A program made the position numbers and the translations under genes. From an uncultured Bacteroidota bacterium (GTDB lineage Bacteria > Bacteroidota > Bacteroidia > Chitinophagales > Chitinophagaceae): 5,388 nt of DNA. The notes under the pieces were generated by a model, which was given only the letters and a program-made list of their open reading frames with translations, was not told where the DNA came from and made no database searches. The stretch lies in assembly GCA_903881265.1 (NCBI GenBank), contig CAIRSV010000267.1, positions 1 to 5,388 on the forward strand, given 5' to 3'. Positions 1 to 5,388 of the stretch are shown here, in pieces (within the stretch, counting starts at the first letter, position 1; each line of letters begins with the position of its first letter).

Positions 1-283
1 CGGCACTGTGGATGTATACTTTGGCACTGAAACCTTCGTGACGATGTATCCAAATCCTGTGAACACTGAATTGACAGTGGATATTACAACGCCTGAATCG
101 TCAAGAGCACAAGTAAAAATTATGGATGCGACAGGCAGGGTGGTGCGCACAGTTGAAATGTCATTGCAAGCCGGAAGTAACTCAACGAAGATTGATATGC
201 AATCATTGACAGATGGCATGTATATGGTAAGTGTTAGCGATCAAAAAGGGCTCAACTATACACAGACAATCAGAAAGAAATAA
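1..283 (+). CDS. C-terminal fragment of a T9SS-secreted protein (5' end outside window)
   Basis: The reading frame is already open at the left edge (first full codon at base 2) and ends at TAA 281-283, so only the last 93 or so residues are present and the function of the full protein cannot be told. What remains is a type A T9SS sorting domain: a YPNPV motif, then a KIMDATGRVVRT strand pair, a DMQSLTDGMYMVSV segment and the basic tail QTIRKK. In this family the domain guides the protein through the outer-membrane T9SS translocon and is normally cleaved by PorU, often with attachment to A-LPS. A GTG at base 8 is not a credible start, since the frame is open before it and no signal peptide follows. 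Aligned without gaps to the last 91 residues of the next gene, 49 are identical, so the two genes are tandem paralogues at least here. No clear terminator follows the stop. Confidence 0.9.
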   Translation, partial: GTVDVYFGTETFVTMYPNPVNTELTVDITTPESSRAQVKIMDATGRVVRTVEMSLQAGSNSTKIDMQSLTDGMYMVSVSDQKGLNYTQTIRKK

Positions 284-530
284 GTTGTTTTCGTCACTCC
301 GCTTGAAGGATAGTTAACCGATCAATATCTACCAGGTATCGACTACGGATAAAGTGTGAATACCATAAGATAATATTGACTAAAAAAGCCTAGTTTTACT
401 GCATGTACATATTCGCTGTTTCAACAATGTATGTTGAGACAGTGAATACGTATTCATCAATAACTCATTATGCAGTTATCCATCACTGCAATAACAATGA
501 TCTTTTAAACAAAGCAAAATAATTTCATCC
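284..530. other. Intergenic spacer between the two T9SS genes
   Basis: This 247-bp gap has no supportable open reading frame. No match to the Bacteroidota -7 consensus TAnnTTTG was found in it; the nearest, TAGTTTTA at 391-398, has a TTG only 12 bases upstream, which is too close for a normal -33/-7 pair. No hairpin followed by a T-run is seen after the upstream stop. The main structure is the large palindrome at 410-448. Related hexamers ACTGCA/TGCAGT occur at 398-403, 471-476 and 485-490, the last two forming a 6-bp inverted repeat with an 8-nt loop. Whether the large gene has its own promoter here or is read through from upstream cannot be decided by eye. Confidence 0.7.
410..448. repeat. 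Long imperfect palindrome / stable hairpin in the spacer
   Basis: Bases 410-426 pair with 432-448 over 17 consecutive positions around a 5-nt loop (ATGTA, 427-431). Fifteen pairs are Watson-Crick and two are G-U wobbles (415/443 and 420/438). The inner arms are TGTTTCAACA and TGTTGAGACA. After one mismatch (409/449) pairing resumes at 405-408 with 450-453, giving a hairpin of about 49 nt. The outer heptamers ACTGCAT (398-404) and ATGCAGT (470-476) are also complementary. There is no T-run after it, so it is not a typical intrinsic terminator. It could be an RNA processing or stability hairpin between two cotranscribed genes, a regulator-binding palindrome, or a mobile-element remnant. Confidence 0.75.
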
Positions 531-608
531 ATGATTTTCAAGCATTCCATCTTCAAAATTTATTTAGCTCTCACTTTCCTAATCGTGAATGTTCAAGAAC
601 TAAAAGCT
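531..608 (+). other. Sec signal peptide of the large surface protein
   Basis: Residues 1-26 have a basic start (K4, H5, K9), a hydrophobic core IYLALTFLIVNV and a likely signal peptidase I site after LKA (residues 24-26), with the mature protein starting IYVPV. No lipobox Cys is present, so it is not a lipoprotein. Export through Sec to the periplasm is the required first step for T9SS cargo. The cleavage point is by eye and could shift by a few residues. Confidence 0.8.
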
Positions 609-3600
609 ATTTATGTGCCTGTGGCCCTAACGGGGTTCAACGCAGATGTTGTTGCTGATATCCCTGGAAATGCAGCTGCGTCAACATCAGCTGATTATGA
701 TGGGGTAAATTATGTGTATATGTCATCGAGCTTTAATCCCACAGGTTCGTATATACCAAATGGCGGTTTGATTAGCAGTGTGGTAGCATCAACACCCGGA
801 CTTACCTATCAATTAGCGTCTTATACGGCCAATAATACCTTGCGTATGCCCGGTACAAGTTCGGGTGTCTTATCTTTTGTAACGCCTCAATCTGCTCAAA
901 CAGTCTTTGTCTTGGGCTCCACTGGAAGTGGAATTGGTAACGCCACAATCACGGTTACGTTTACAGACCTTACCACGCAAGTGTTTACAGGTATTACCTT
1001 CCCAGATTGGTATAATGGAGCCAATTTTGCAATTCAGGGCATGGGGCGAACGAACAGAGTTACCAATGTCATTTCAAATGATGCGAGCAATCCAAGATTA
1101 TATCAAGCGCCATTGGCCTTATTAGCTTCCAATTACGGAAAGCTAATTCAAAGTGTTTCCTTCTCAAATACCGGTGGAGTATTAAACATTATGGCCATTA
1201 GTATTGATTCACCACCTATCCCATGTAGTGGAACACCTGTGGCAGGTACTGCAATTGCGAGTGCCGCCAATCCTTGTCCTGGAGTCAACGTCACTGTTAA
1301 TCTATCGGGATCAACCCTTGCAAGTGGCTTGGCGTATCAATGGCTACAAGGAACGAATTGTACGGGTCCTTGGGTTTCTATCTCAGGTGTAACCAATCCA
1401 TCTGCATTAACTCCTAGCCTTACTATTTCAGCTATTGGAGGTACCACAAGAGGATATCGTTGCCGTATCACTTGCACCAATAATGGTTTTGTCGATACTT
1501 CAACAACGGCTTGTGTGGTGGTTCAGCCTTGGACCTGCACATCACCTTGTTATGGCGCATCAACTGCAACTAGCACAGCCGATCAGGATATTCTGAATGT
1601 CAGCATGGCTTCATTAAATAATACCACAACCTGTGCGGCGCCTTTGACAGGTTCACAAGGTAATGCTGTCGGTGATTCAAACCGCTACGCTAATTTTATT
1701 GGTTCTGCCGGTGTGCCGTCGCCCACAGTCTATGCTGGTCTTCCTCAAACTTTTTCAGTCACTGTCGGTACCTGTGGTGCTAATGTGGCTTCATCTGTGA
1801 AGATGTATATCGATTTTAATCACAATGCAGTATTCACTGATCTGGGTGAAGAGGTGTATTCCAACGCGGCTATTCCATCTGTAAATCCAGCTGTGACAGT
1901 GAGTGGAACCTTCACTACGCCGCTCACGGCGTTGACAGGTTGTACCCGTCTTCGTGTGGTAATGATGAGTACGTCTGCCGGGACGATTAACCCGACCGGA
2001 ACCTATGGCTTCGGAGAAACGGAGGATTATACAATTAATATCATACAGCCAACGCAATATGATCCCGCCATTTCAATACTCAATGTACCGCCTGGAAATT
2101 GCTTTAGCAATAGTGAAACTGTTGTAGCTACCTTGTGTAATTACGGAACAAGCAATATTAACGTAGCGAATAATAATGTGTCGGTTACCTTGCGTGTCAC
2201 AGGACCGACAGGTGCTATCACAAACTATACTGTGCCTGCTACAACCGGTATATTAGGTTCGTATGGTTCGGGATGCATACCTGTCACATTTACTGGCGTA
2301 AATTTATATGCTGGAGGCAATTACGCGCTAAATACGATGCTCACCATTACAGGGTTGAGCAATGGTACGCTTCAAAATGATTCATTGAATTCACCAATAA
2401 CCCGTTTGAATTATCGTCCAACCGGTGGTCCAGATTATCAGCTTTGCCAAGGCAGTATTATTCCTTTTGGTCAAGGTCTGCTAGTAAGTGGTTGCGCTAC
2501 ACCCATTAACGACTCAATTGAAATGACATTTAATATCGCACCTGGCCAACCTCCGATGTGCACGTCAACATTAGCCGCACCAAGCAATGCTTGTGAATTT
2601 GCTAGTGGTATTTTGCCAGTCCTTCCATTTGGTTCTTCCTTTACCGCGCCTGCTGTGCTAACCGTTACCAATCTGGCATCCGCTTCGTTGGGTTGTGTCA
2701 CTTGCGTTTGGCCTAGTGAAAAACGCTTCAGTCTGTTTCAGGGCATTGCACCACCAACAACTGCGAGTAATACATTTTTTCCAGGTGTGCAAGGAAATAC
2801 TGCAACCACAGGATCCAATGCACAAGGATATACTTACACAAACACAGTGAGTCAGTCGATACTTGGAACGATTTATTCTGTTCTCGGTGGTGGTAATACC
2901 TTGAAATTGGGTAGTTGGAACACATTTAATACAACAGCCAATAACCATGTTATGAATTATAATGGCAATACCACGGTGGCCAAGCTGAAAATCTACTTTA
3001 CCTATGTACCTGCCAATTTTCAATGGTATAATACACCTGTCGGTGGATCGGTCTTGTATACGTATTCACCATTCAATCCAATGATTATCAGTGGTTCAGG
3101 TATCACTAATTCAAATACACCTGGAACAACCACATTCTATGCGTCTTGCGCTGGTTCTTCTGATTGTCGAATACCGGTTAACTTGGTTATTAATCCAACA
3201 CCGACAGTAGTGCAGGATACGTTTAGCAAGTGTGAATATGCGCAAGGTAGCAACAGCGCCGTCTTTGATTTAACCACATTGAACGGGTCTGTTTCGGCTT
3301 TCAATCCAGCTGTAACGGTTTCTTATTTTGGTGATCAATCGATGTTCTTGCCAATTAATACTATCACAAACGATACAAGCAGCACCAATTTTATCTATTC
3401 ACGAGTGACGTATCCAACAACAGGTTGCTTCTCATCTGACAGTATTTTGTTGAAAGTAAATTCCATTCCTCAATTTATATCAAGTCCATTAGTGGGTAAT
3501 GCGTGTGCACCAAGTTGTATCGATGTGGCCTCATTGATTAATCCGTTTACAACAACCGCAGGGGCGGATACTCTGTATTATTCAGATCCTGCTTGTACAA

Positions 3601-4826
3601 TTCCTTATCCAAATCCGCATTGTATTTTTGTAGCCGATACCGTCTATATGGTACTCGTAACGAATACCAATCCCTATTGCGCTGATACTGCGGAGGCACA
3701 GATTAATATTGTGCCTTCTACCAATTTTATTGTTAATCAAGATACGATGGGTAACTTCTCAAACTGCGGATCAGTAGGGTGCGCTAGTATATTGATGGCC
3801 GATGGGAATACAGAAACCTTATATACAACCACCGATTGCCGTAAAATTGTTACGATTAAAGATCTTCCTGACGGCATTCATATGGGTACCACATCGGTGT
3901 GCGAAGACATTGACTGTTCTGTTCAGTTTCATAACGGTCAGCCTTACGTAAATCGACATTACCAAATCGTTCCTTCAAACAACGATAGTGCGGAGGTATG
4001 TCTGTATTATTTGCAACAAGATTTTGATGATTATAACTCGGTAGCCTTTACAACCTCATGGCCAATGATTGATCCAACGGTCAATCTATGTATCGCTCAA
4101 GTTGATAATGGTGATATCACTACGCCGGGACATACAGCCTTGTCTATTCCAACTTCTGCGATTACGTCTACGTATGATCCCTTAACCACCGTTTGGAAGG
4201 TTTGTTTTAAAGTTGACAGTTTCTCCTACTTCTATTGTCATGCCTGCAATCCGTTGAATATCGTATTGCCTGTCACCTTGGTCAATTTTACGGGTAAGCG
4301 TGTTGATGGTATCACGCAATTAAAATGGAATACATCGCAAGAACATCATTTTAGTCACTTCATTGTTGAACGCAGTAAAGATTTGAAGCACTTCACACCC
4401 ATCTCGTCAGCTATCAACAGCAAGGCGTCAGATGGTAATAGTGCAATCGAATTAAATTATGCCTTCAATGATCTTGCACCTTTTAATGGGCATAATTATT
4501 ATCGTTTATTGCAGGTGGATATCGATGGGCATCAATCACAAAGCGATGTGGTAGATGTGTATGTTGGAAATGATAGCAAGGTTACCTTATTCCCAAATCC
4601 TGTCAGTGCCGAATTACATATTACAATCACAACGCAGAAGGCGATTGTGGCTACAGCCAAGATCATGGATGCCGCTGGAAGAGTATTACGAACGATTCAG
4701 ATGAACGCACAGGTAGGTGAAAGCATTCATACAGTGGATATGCAATCCTTGTCGGATGGTATCTACCTAATCAGTATCACAGATGGTGAGGGACTTGATT
4801 ATATGCAAACCATCAGAAAAAAATAA
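531..4826 (+). CDS. Large secreted multidomain surface protein, T9SS type A cargo (GEVED, Ig-like, FN3-like)
   Basis: This encodes 1431 residues with a signal peptide at about 1-26. Domains by eye, in order, are as follows. Residues 27-230 form a Cys-free beta-rich module. Residues 232-332 are Ig-like (YQWLQG, GYRCRITC). Residues 336-504 contain a GEVED domain (YIDFNHNAVFTDLGEEVY at 426-443, GETEDY at 495-500). Residues 505-630 are CARDB-like. Residues 631-825 are unassigned. Residues 829-888 are Ig-like (FQWYN, TTTFYASC). Residues 890-976 and 977-1062 are two Cys-containing repeats like those of gliding-motility-associated proteins. Residues 1063-1240 carry QPYVNRHYQIVP and CLYYLQQDFDDYN. 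Residues 1245-1346 are FN3-like (LPVTLVNFTGK, FIVERS), and 1350-1431 are the T9SS sorting domain (LFPNPV). No catalytic motif is seen, so an adhesin or matrix role is inferred. The ATG at 531 is chosen because the signal peptide follows at once; the leader before it is A/T-rich without a Shine-Dalgarno. Tandem stops TAA TAG and a terminator end the gene. Confidence 0.93.
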   Translation: MIFKHSIFKIYLALTFLIVNVQELKAIYVPVALTGFNADVVADIPGNAAASTSADYDGVNYVYMSSSFNPTGSYIPNGGLISSVVASTPGLTYQLASYTANNTLRMPGTSSGVLSFVTPQSAQTVFVLGSTGSGIGNATITVTFTDLTTQVFTGITFPDWYNGANFAIQGMGRTNRVTNVISNDASNPRLYQAPLALLASNYGKLIQSVSFSNTGGVLNIMAISIDSPPIPCSGTPVAGTAIASAANPCPGVNVTVNLSGSTLASGLAYQWLQGTNCTGPWVSISGVTNPSALTPSLTISAIGGTTRGYRCRITCTNNGFVDTSTTACVVVQPWTCTSPCYGASTATSTADQDILNVSMASLNNTTTCAAPLTGSQGNAVGDSNRYANFIGSAGVPSPTVYAGLPQTFSVTVGTCGANVASSVKMYIDFNHNAVFTDLGEEVYSNAAIPSVNPAVTVSGTFTTPLTALTGCTRLRVVMMSTSAGTINPTGTYGFGETEDYTINIIQPTQYDPAISILNVPPGNCFSNSETVVATLCNYGTSNINVANNNVSVTLRVTGPTGAITNYTVPATTGILGSYGSGCIPVTFTGVNLYAGGNYALNTMLTITGLSNGTLQNDSLNSPITRLNYRPTGGPDYQLCQGSIIPFGQGLLVSGCATPINDSIEMTFNIAPGQPPMCTSTLAAPSNACEFASGILPVLPFGSSFTAPAVLTVTNLASASLGCVTCVWPSEKRFSLFQGIAPPTTASNTFFPGVQGNTATTGSNAQGYTYTNTVSQSILGTIYSVLGGGNTLKLGSWNTFNTTANNHVMNYNGNTTVAKLKIYFTYVPANFQWYNTPVGGSVLYTYSPFNPMIISGSGITNSNTPGTTTFYASCAGSSDCRIPVNLVINPTPTVVQDTFSKCEYAQGSNSAVFDLTTLNGSVSAFNPAVTVSYFGDQSMFLPINTITNDTSSTNFIYSRVTYPTTGCFSSDSILLKVNSIPQFISSPLVGNACAPSCIDVASLINPFTTTAGADTLYYSDPACTIPYPNPHCIFVADTVYMVLVTNTNPYCADTAEAQINIVPSTNFIVNQDTMGNFSNCGSVGCASILMADGNTETLYTTTDCRKIVTIKDLPDGIHMGTTSVCEDIDCSVQFHNGQPYVNRHYQIVPSNNDSAEVCLYYLQQDFDDYNSVAFTTSWPMIDPTVNLCIAQVDNGDITTPGHTALSIPTSAITSTYDPLTTVWKVCFKVDSFSYFYCHACNPLNIVLPVTLVNFTGKRVDGITQLKWNTSQEHHFSHFIVERSKDLKHFTPISSAINSKASDGNSAIELNYAFNDLAPFNGHNYYRLLQVDIDGHQSQSDVVDVYVGNDSKVTLFPNPVSAELHITITTQKAIVATAKIMDAAGRVLRTIQMNAQVGESIHTVDMQSLSDGIYLISITDGEGLDYMQTIRKK
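1791..2042 (+). other. GEVED domain core within the large protein
   Basis: Residues 421-504 carry the GEVED signature. The YIDFNHNAVFTDLGEEVY stretch matches the family's D-x-N-x(4)-F-x-D-x-G-E-E pattern. It is followed by SGTFTTPL, TRLRVVMM and the closing GETEDYTINI at 495-504. The family occurs in secreted, often adhesive or degradative Bacteroidota proteins. The acidic residues D428, N430, D437 and E440/E441 look like a metal (calcium) site, which is inference from the pattern. The closing motif reads GETED rather than the canonical GEVED. Confidence 0.8.
4578..4823 (+). other. T9SS type A sorting domain of the large protein
   Basis: Residues 1350-1431 hold the outer-membrane export signal: LFPNPVSAEL, KIMDAAGRVLRT, DMQSLSDGIYLISI and the basic end QTIRKK. 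The domain has no cysteine, as is usual, and corresponds in full length to the fragment at the left edge of the window, including the identical final six residues. It is normally removed by the PorU sortase after translocation. Confidence 0.92.
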
Positions 4827-4832
4827 TAGGGT

Positions 4833-4862
4833 AGGCCTCGTTGAAATAACGGGGCCTTTTTT
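4833..4862 (+). terminator. Rho-independent terminator of the large gene
   Basis: The stem AGGCCTCG (4833-4840) pairs with CGGGGCCT (4850-4857) over 8 bp with one G-U wobble and a 9-nt loop (4841-4849). It runs directly into a run of six T (4857-4862). It lies 6 bases after the TAA stop and 3 after the in-frame second stop TAG. This should end the transcript and isolate the hairpin-rich region that follows. Confidence 0.9.
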
Positions 4863-4921
4863 ATGCGCTATGATGAGTAATTAGGATCTGGCGCTTTCTA
4901 AATTATCCTATAAACTGTAAC

Positions 4922-4977
4922 TCTTCGAAGGCTTTACCTTCGAAGGTCATATGTTCTTGAAAGCCATTGGCTTTTAT
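4922..4977. repeat. Double-hairpin repeat, copy 1 (divergent)
   Basis: Hairpin a: CTTCGAAGG (4923-4931), loop CTTTA, CCTTCGAAG (4937-4945), a perfect 9-bp stem. Hairpin b: AAAGCC (4960-4965), loop ATT, GGCTTT (4969-4974), 6 bp, extendable by a G-U and a T-A pair. The unit aligns without gaps to copy 3 (43 of 56 bases identical). Hairpin b has changed sequence on both arms but stays fully paired: C-G became A-T at 4962-equivalent position 4961/4973, and G-C became C-G at 4964/4970. The TTCGAA palindrome is present in both arms of hairpin a. Confidence 0.8.
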
Positions 4978-5020
4978 TATTTTCCCGCAAGTCCTAGTGT
5001 ACTCTAAATATGTTTGCTAG

Positions 5021-5039
5021 CGCGGGTTTGCAACCCGTG
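5021..5039. repeat. GC-rich hairpin, REP-like
   Basis: CGGGTT (5023-5028) pairs with AACCCG (5032-5037) around a TGC loop. A G-U pair (5022/5038) and a C-G pair (5021/5039) extend it to 8 bp. The 5' arm could alternatively pair upstream: CCCGC (4984-4988) with GCGGG (5022-5026), inside which CTAG (4994-4997) faces CTAG (5017-5020). Short GC-rich palindromes of this kind are typical of REP elements moved by REP-associated Y1 transposases. That origin is inference; no such transposase gene is in the window. Confidence 0.55.
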
Positions 5040-5060
5040 ATAATAATCTATTCCACTCAT

Positions 5061-5116
5061 TCTTCGAAGGCTTTGCCTCTGCAAGCGCTATGTTCTTCGC
5101 AGGCTTTGCCTGTAAT
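5061..5116. repeat. Double-hairpin repeat, copy 2
   Basis: This copy matches copy 3 at 52 of 56 positions without gaps. Hairpin a is weakened: AGGC (5068-5071) and GCCT (5075-5078) still pair around TTT, but the CT at 5079-5080 replaces TC of copy 3 and breaks the lower stem. Hairpin b is CAGGC (5100-5104), loop TTT, GCCTG (5108-5112), with a G-U pair outside (5099/5113). Both hairpins share the core GGCTTTGCC. An alternative stem across the unit, CTGCAAG (5079-5085) with CTTCGCAG (5095-5102, one bulged C), is possible only in this copy. Confidence 0.85.
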
Positions 5117-5155
5117 ATAAACCATCTCCACGTTGTTCCCCCTGTTCACTTAGCG

Positions 5156-5194
5156 GCATGTCTAACAACAGATATCATTGGTTCTCCGAACCAA
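5156..5194 (+). repeat. GCATGTC + GGTTC-hairpin element, left copy
   Basis: It begins GCATGTCTAAC (5156-5166), followed by 13 bases, and ends in the hairpin TTGGTTC (5178-5184), loop TCC, GAACCAA (5188-5194). The reverse complement of 5350-5388 has the same order and the same 13-base spacing, with 10 of 11 matches in the first block and identical GGTTC/GAACC arms. The two copies thus form an inverted pair enclosing 155 bases. Confidence 0.7.
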
Positions 5195-5203
5195 CAGCAA
5201 GAA

Positions 5204-5225
5204 GTAAAAAAAGACTTTTTTTTAC
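5204..5225. repeat. A-tract/T-tract palindrome
   Basis: GTAAAAAAAG (5204-5213) faces CTTTTTTTTAC (5215-5225), an almost perfect palindrome with one extra T. It comprises seven A, GAC, then eight T. As RNA it would be a weak A-U hairpin; as DNA it is a rigid, easily melted tract. It could also serve as a T-run for the hairpin at 5178-5194, but the 21-nt gap between stem and T-run is too long for a normal terminator. Confidence 0.5.
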
Positions 5226-5264
5226 CGCAAAGTGCGCAAAGTTTTTTCACAGAGGTCCGCAAAG
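5226..5264 (+). repeat. Degenerate CGCAAAG direct repeats
   Basis: Three exact CGCAAAG heptamers lie at 5226-5232, 5235-5241 and 5258-5264, the first pair 9 bases apart. Such degenerate CGCAAAG strings recur in intergenic DNA of many Bacteroidota (general familiarity, not checked). The third copy forms the loop of a small stem, GAGGTC (5252-5257) with GACTC (5264-5268). The run directly precedes copy 3 of the double-hairpin repeat. Confidence 0.6.
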
Positions 5265-5270
5265 ACTCAC

Positions 5271-5326
5271 TCTTCGAAGGCTTTGCCTTCGCAAGCGGTA
5301 TGTTCTTCACAGGCTTTGCCTGTAAT
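5271..5326. repeat. Double-hairpin repeat, copy 3 (most intact)
   Basis: Hairpin a: CGAAGGC (5275-5281), loop TTT, GCCTTCG (5285-5291), extended by CTT (5272-5274) pairing with AAG (5293-5295) past a bulged C5292. Hairpin b: ACAGGC (5309-5314), loop TTT, GCCTGT (5318-5323). The two stems are separated by a segment containing GTATGTTCTT, of which ATGTTCTT is shared by all three copies. The copy sits between the two arms of the inverted GGTTC element pair. Confidence 0.85.
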
Positions 5327-5349
5327 AAACCCTATGAAACATCTGGGAT

Positions 5350-5388
5350 AAGGTTCACAGAACCTTCATTATCATCCGTTCGACATGC
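5350..5388 (-). repeat. GCATGTC + GGTTC-hairpin element, right copy (at window edge)
   Basis: On the minus strand it starts GCATGTCGAAC (5388-5378) and reaches the hairpin AAGGTTC (5350-5356), loop ACA on the plus strand, GAACCTT (5360-5366). Compared with the left copy, the two outer base pairs of the stem have switched from T-A to A-T on both arms, so pairing is kept. The match runs to the last base of the window, so the element may continue beyond it. Confidence 0.65.

Larger units (their letters stand above)
4863..5388. other. Gene-free, hairpin- and repeat-rich intergenic region
   Basis: No coding frame, tRNA or rRNA is supportable in these 526 bases. Instead there are about ten short inverted repeats, most with 3-nt loops and stems of 5-9 bp, in otherwise AT-rich sequence. 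They comprise three copies of a double-hairpin unit, a GC-rich hairpin at 5021-5039, an inverted pair of GGTTC/GAACC hairpin elements, an A/T-tract palindrome and three CGCAAAG repeats. The stretch 4863-4920 holds only a weak TAGGAT/ATCCTA inverted repeat (4882-4887, 4905-4910; 17-nt loop). Nothing is recognised in 5117-5155. The density of elements suggests a site where small repeats have accumulated next to a strong terminator. Confidence 0.75.

Noticed and set aside
376..398. Possible promoter: TTG at 376-378 with TAGTTTTA at 391-398
   Set aside because: The second box differs from the TAnnTTTG consensus in its last base and the 12-base spacing is too short for a Bacteroidota -33/-7 or a normal sigma-70 pair.
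2658..3023. Open frame of 121 codons on the minus strand (and smaller ones at 2471-2701 and 1791-2057)
   Set aside because: They lie wholly inside the large surface-protein gene, have no recognisable domain or leader, and look like antisense shadows of its Thr/Asn/Gly-rich codons.
4865..5092. Shared octamer GCGCTATG at 4865-4872 and 5085-5092, as a hint of a fourth double-hairpin copy
   Set aside because: Only 8 bases match, the flanks do not align and no GGCTTTGCC core lies near 4865.
5178..5223. Hairpin 5178-5194 plus T-run 5216-5223 as an intrinsic terminator
   Set aside because: The T-run starts 21 bases after the stem, too far for intrinsic termination, and no gene in the window leads into it.
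4922..5326. CRISPR array
   Set aside because: The three repeats are separated by unequal intervals (139 and 210 bases), are 56 nt long with two hairpins each, and no spacer-like regularity or cas gene is present.

Overview
The window looks like a chromosomal segment of a member of the Bacteroidota, probably a Chitinophagales/Saprospirales-like or related free-living lineage. Two neighbouring genes end in the type A C-terminal sorting domain of the type IX secretion system (T9SS), which is essentially confined to that phylum. The base composition is moderately AT-rich, and the large gene has no Shine-Dalgarno sequence before its start, as is usual in the phylum. The assignment is by family knowledge only; no database was searched.

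Layout: (1) bases 1-283 hold the 3' end of a gene that starts outside the window, of which only the T9SS sorting domain remains. (2) Bases 284-530 are a 247-bp spacer dominated by a near-perfect 17-bp-stem palindrome at 410-448, with no convincing promoter or upstream terminator. (3) Bases 531-4826 encode one 1431-residue secreted mosaic protein. It has a signal peptide, a Cys-free N-terminal beta-sandwich, an Ig-like module, a GEVED domain, a CARDB-like module, an unassigned region, further Ig-like or gliding-type repeats, an FN3-like domain and a T9SS sorting domain. (4) A clear intrinsic terminator follows at 4833-4862. (5) Bases 4863-5388 hold no gene but are packed with short hairpins and repeats.

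The two genes are tandem paralogues at their C-termini: 49 of 91 residues are identical, with no gap. Both products should cross the inner membrane by Sec and the outer membrane by the PorV/PorU/Sov-type T9SS, ending at the cell surface or outside the cell. No catalytic motif is visible in the large protein; an adhesin or matrix role is the best guess.

The most unusual part is the 3' intergenic stretch. Three gap-free copies of a 56-nt double-hairpin unit (4922-4977, 5061-5116, 5271-5326) occur there. The divergent copy keeps its second stem through two compensatory base-pair changes. A second element (5156-5194 and 5350-5388) is present as an inverted pair, again with compensatory changes in its hairpin, and brackets one double-hairpin copy. 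This resembles REP/BIME-type or MITE-type non-autonomous elements, but no transposase is in the window and the families could not be checked against a database.
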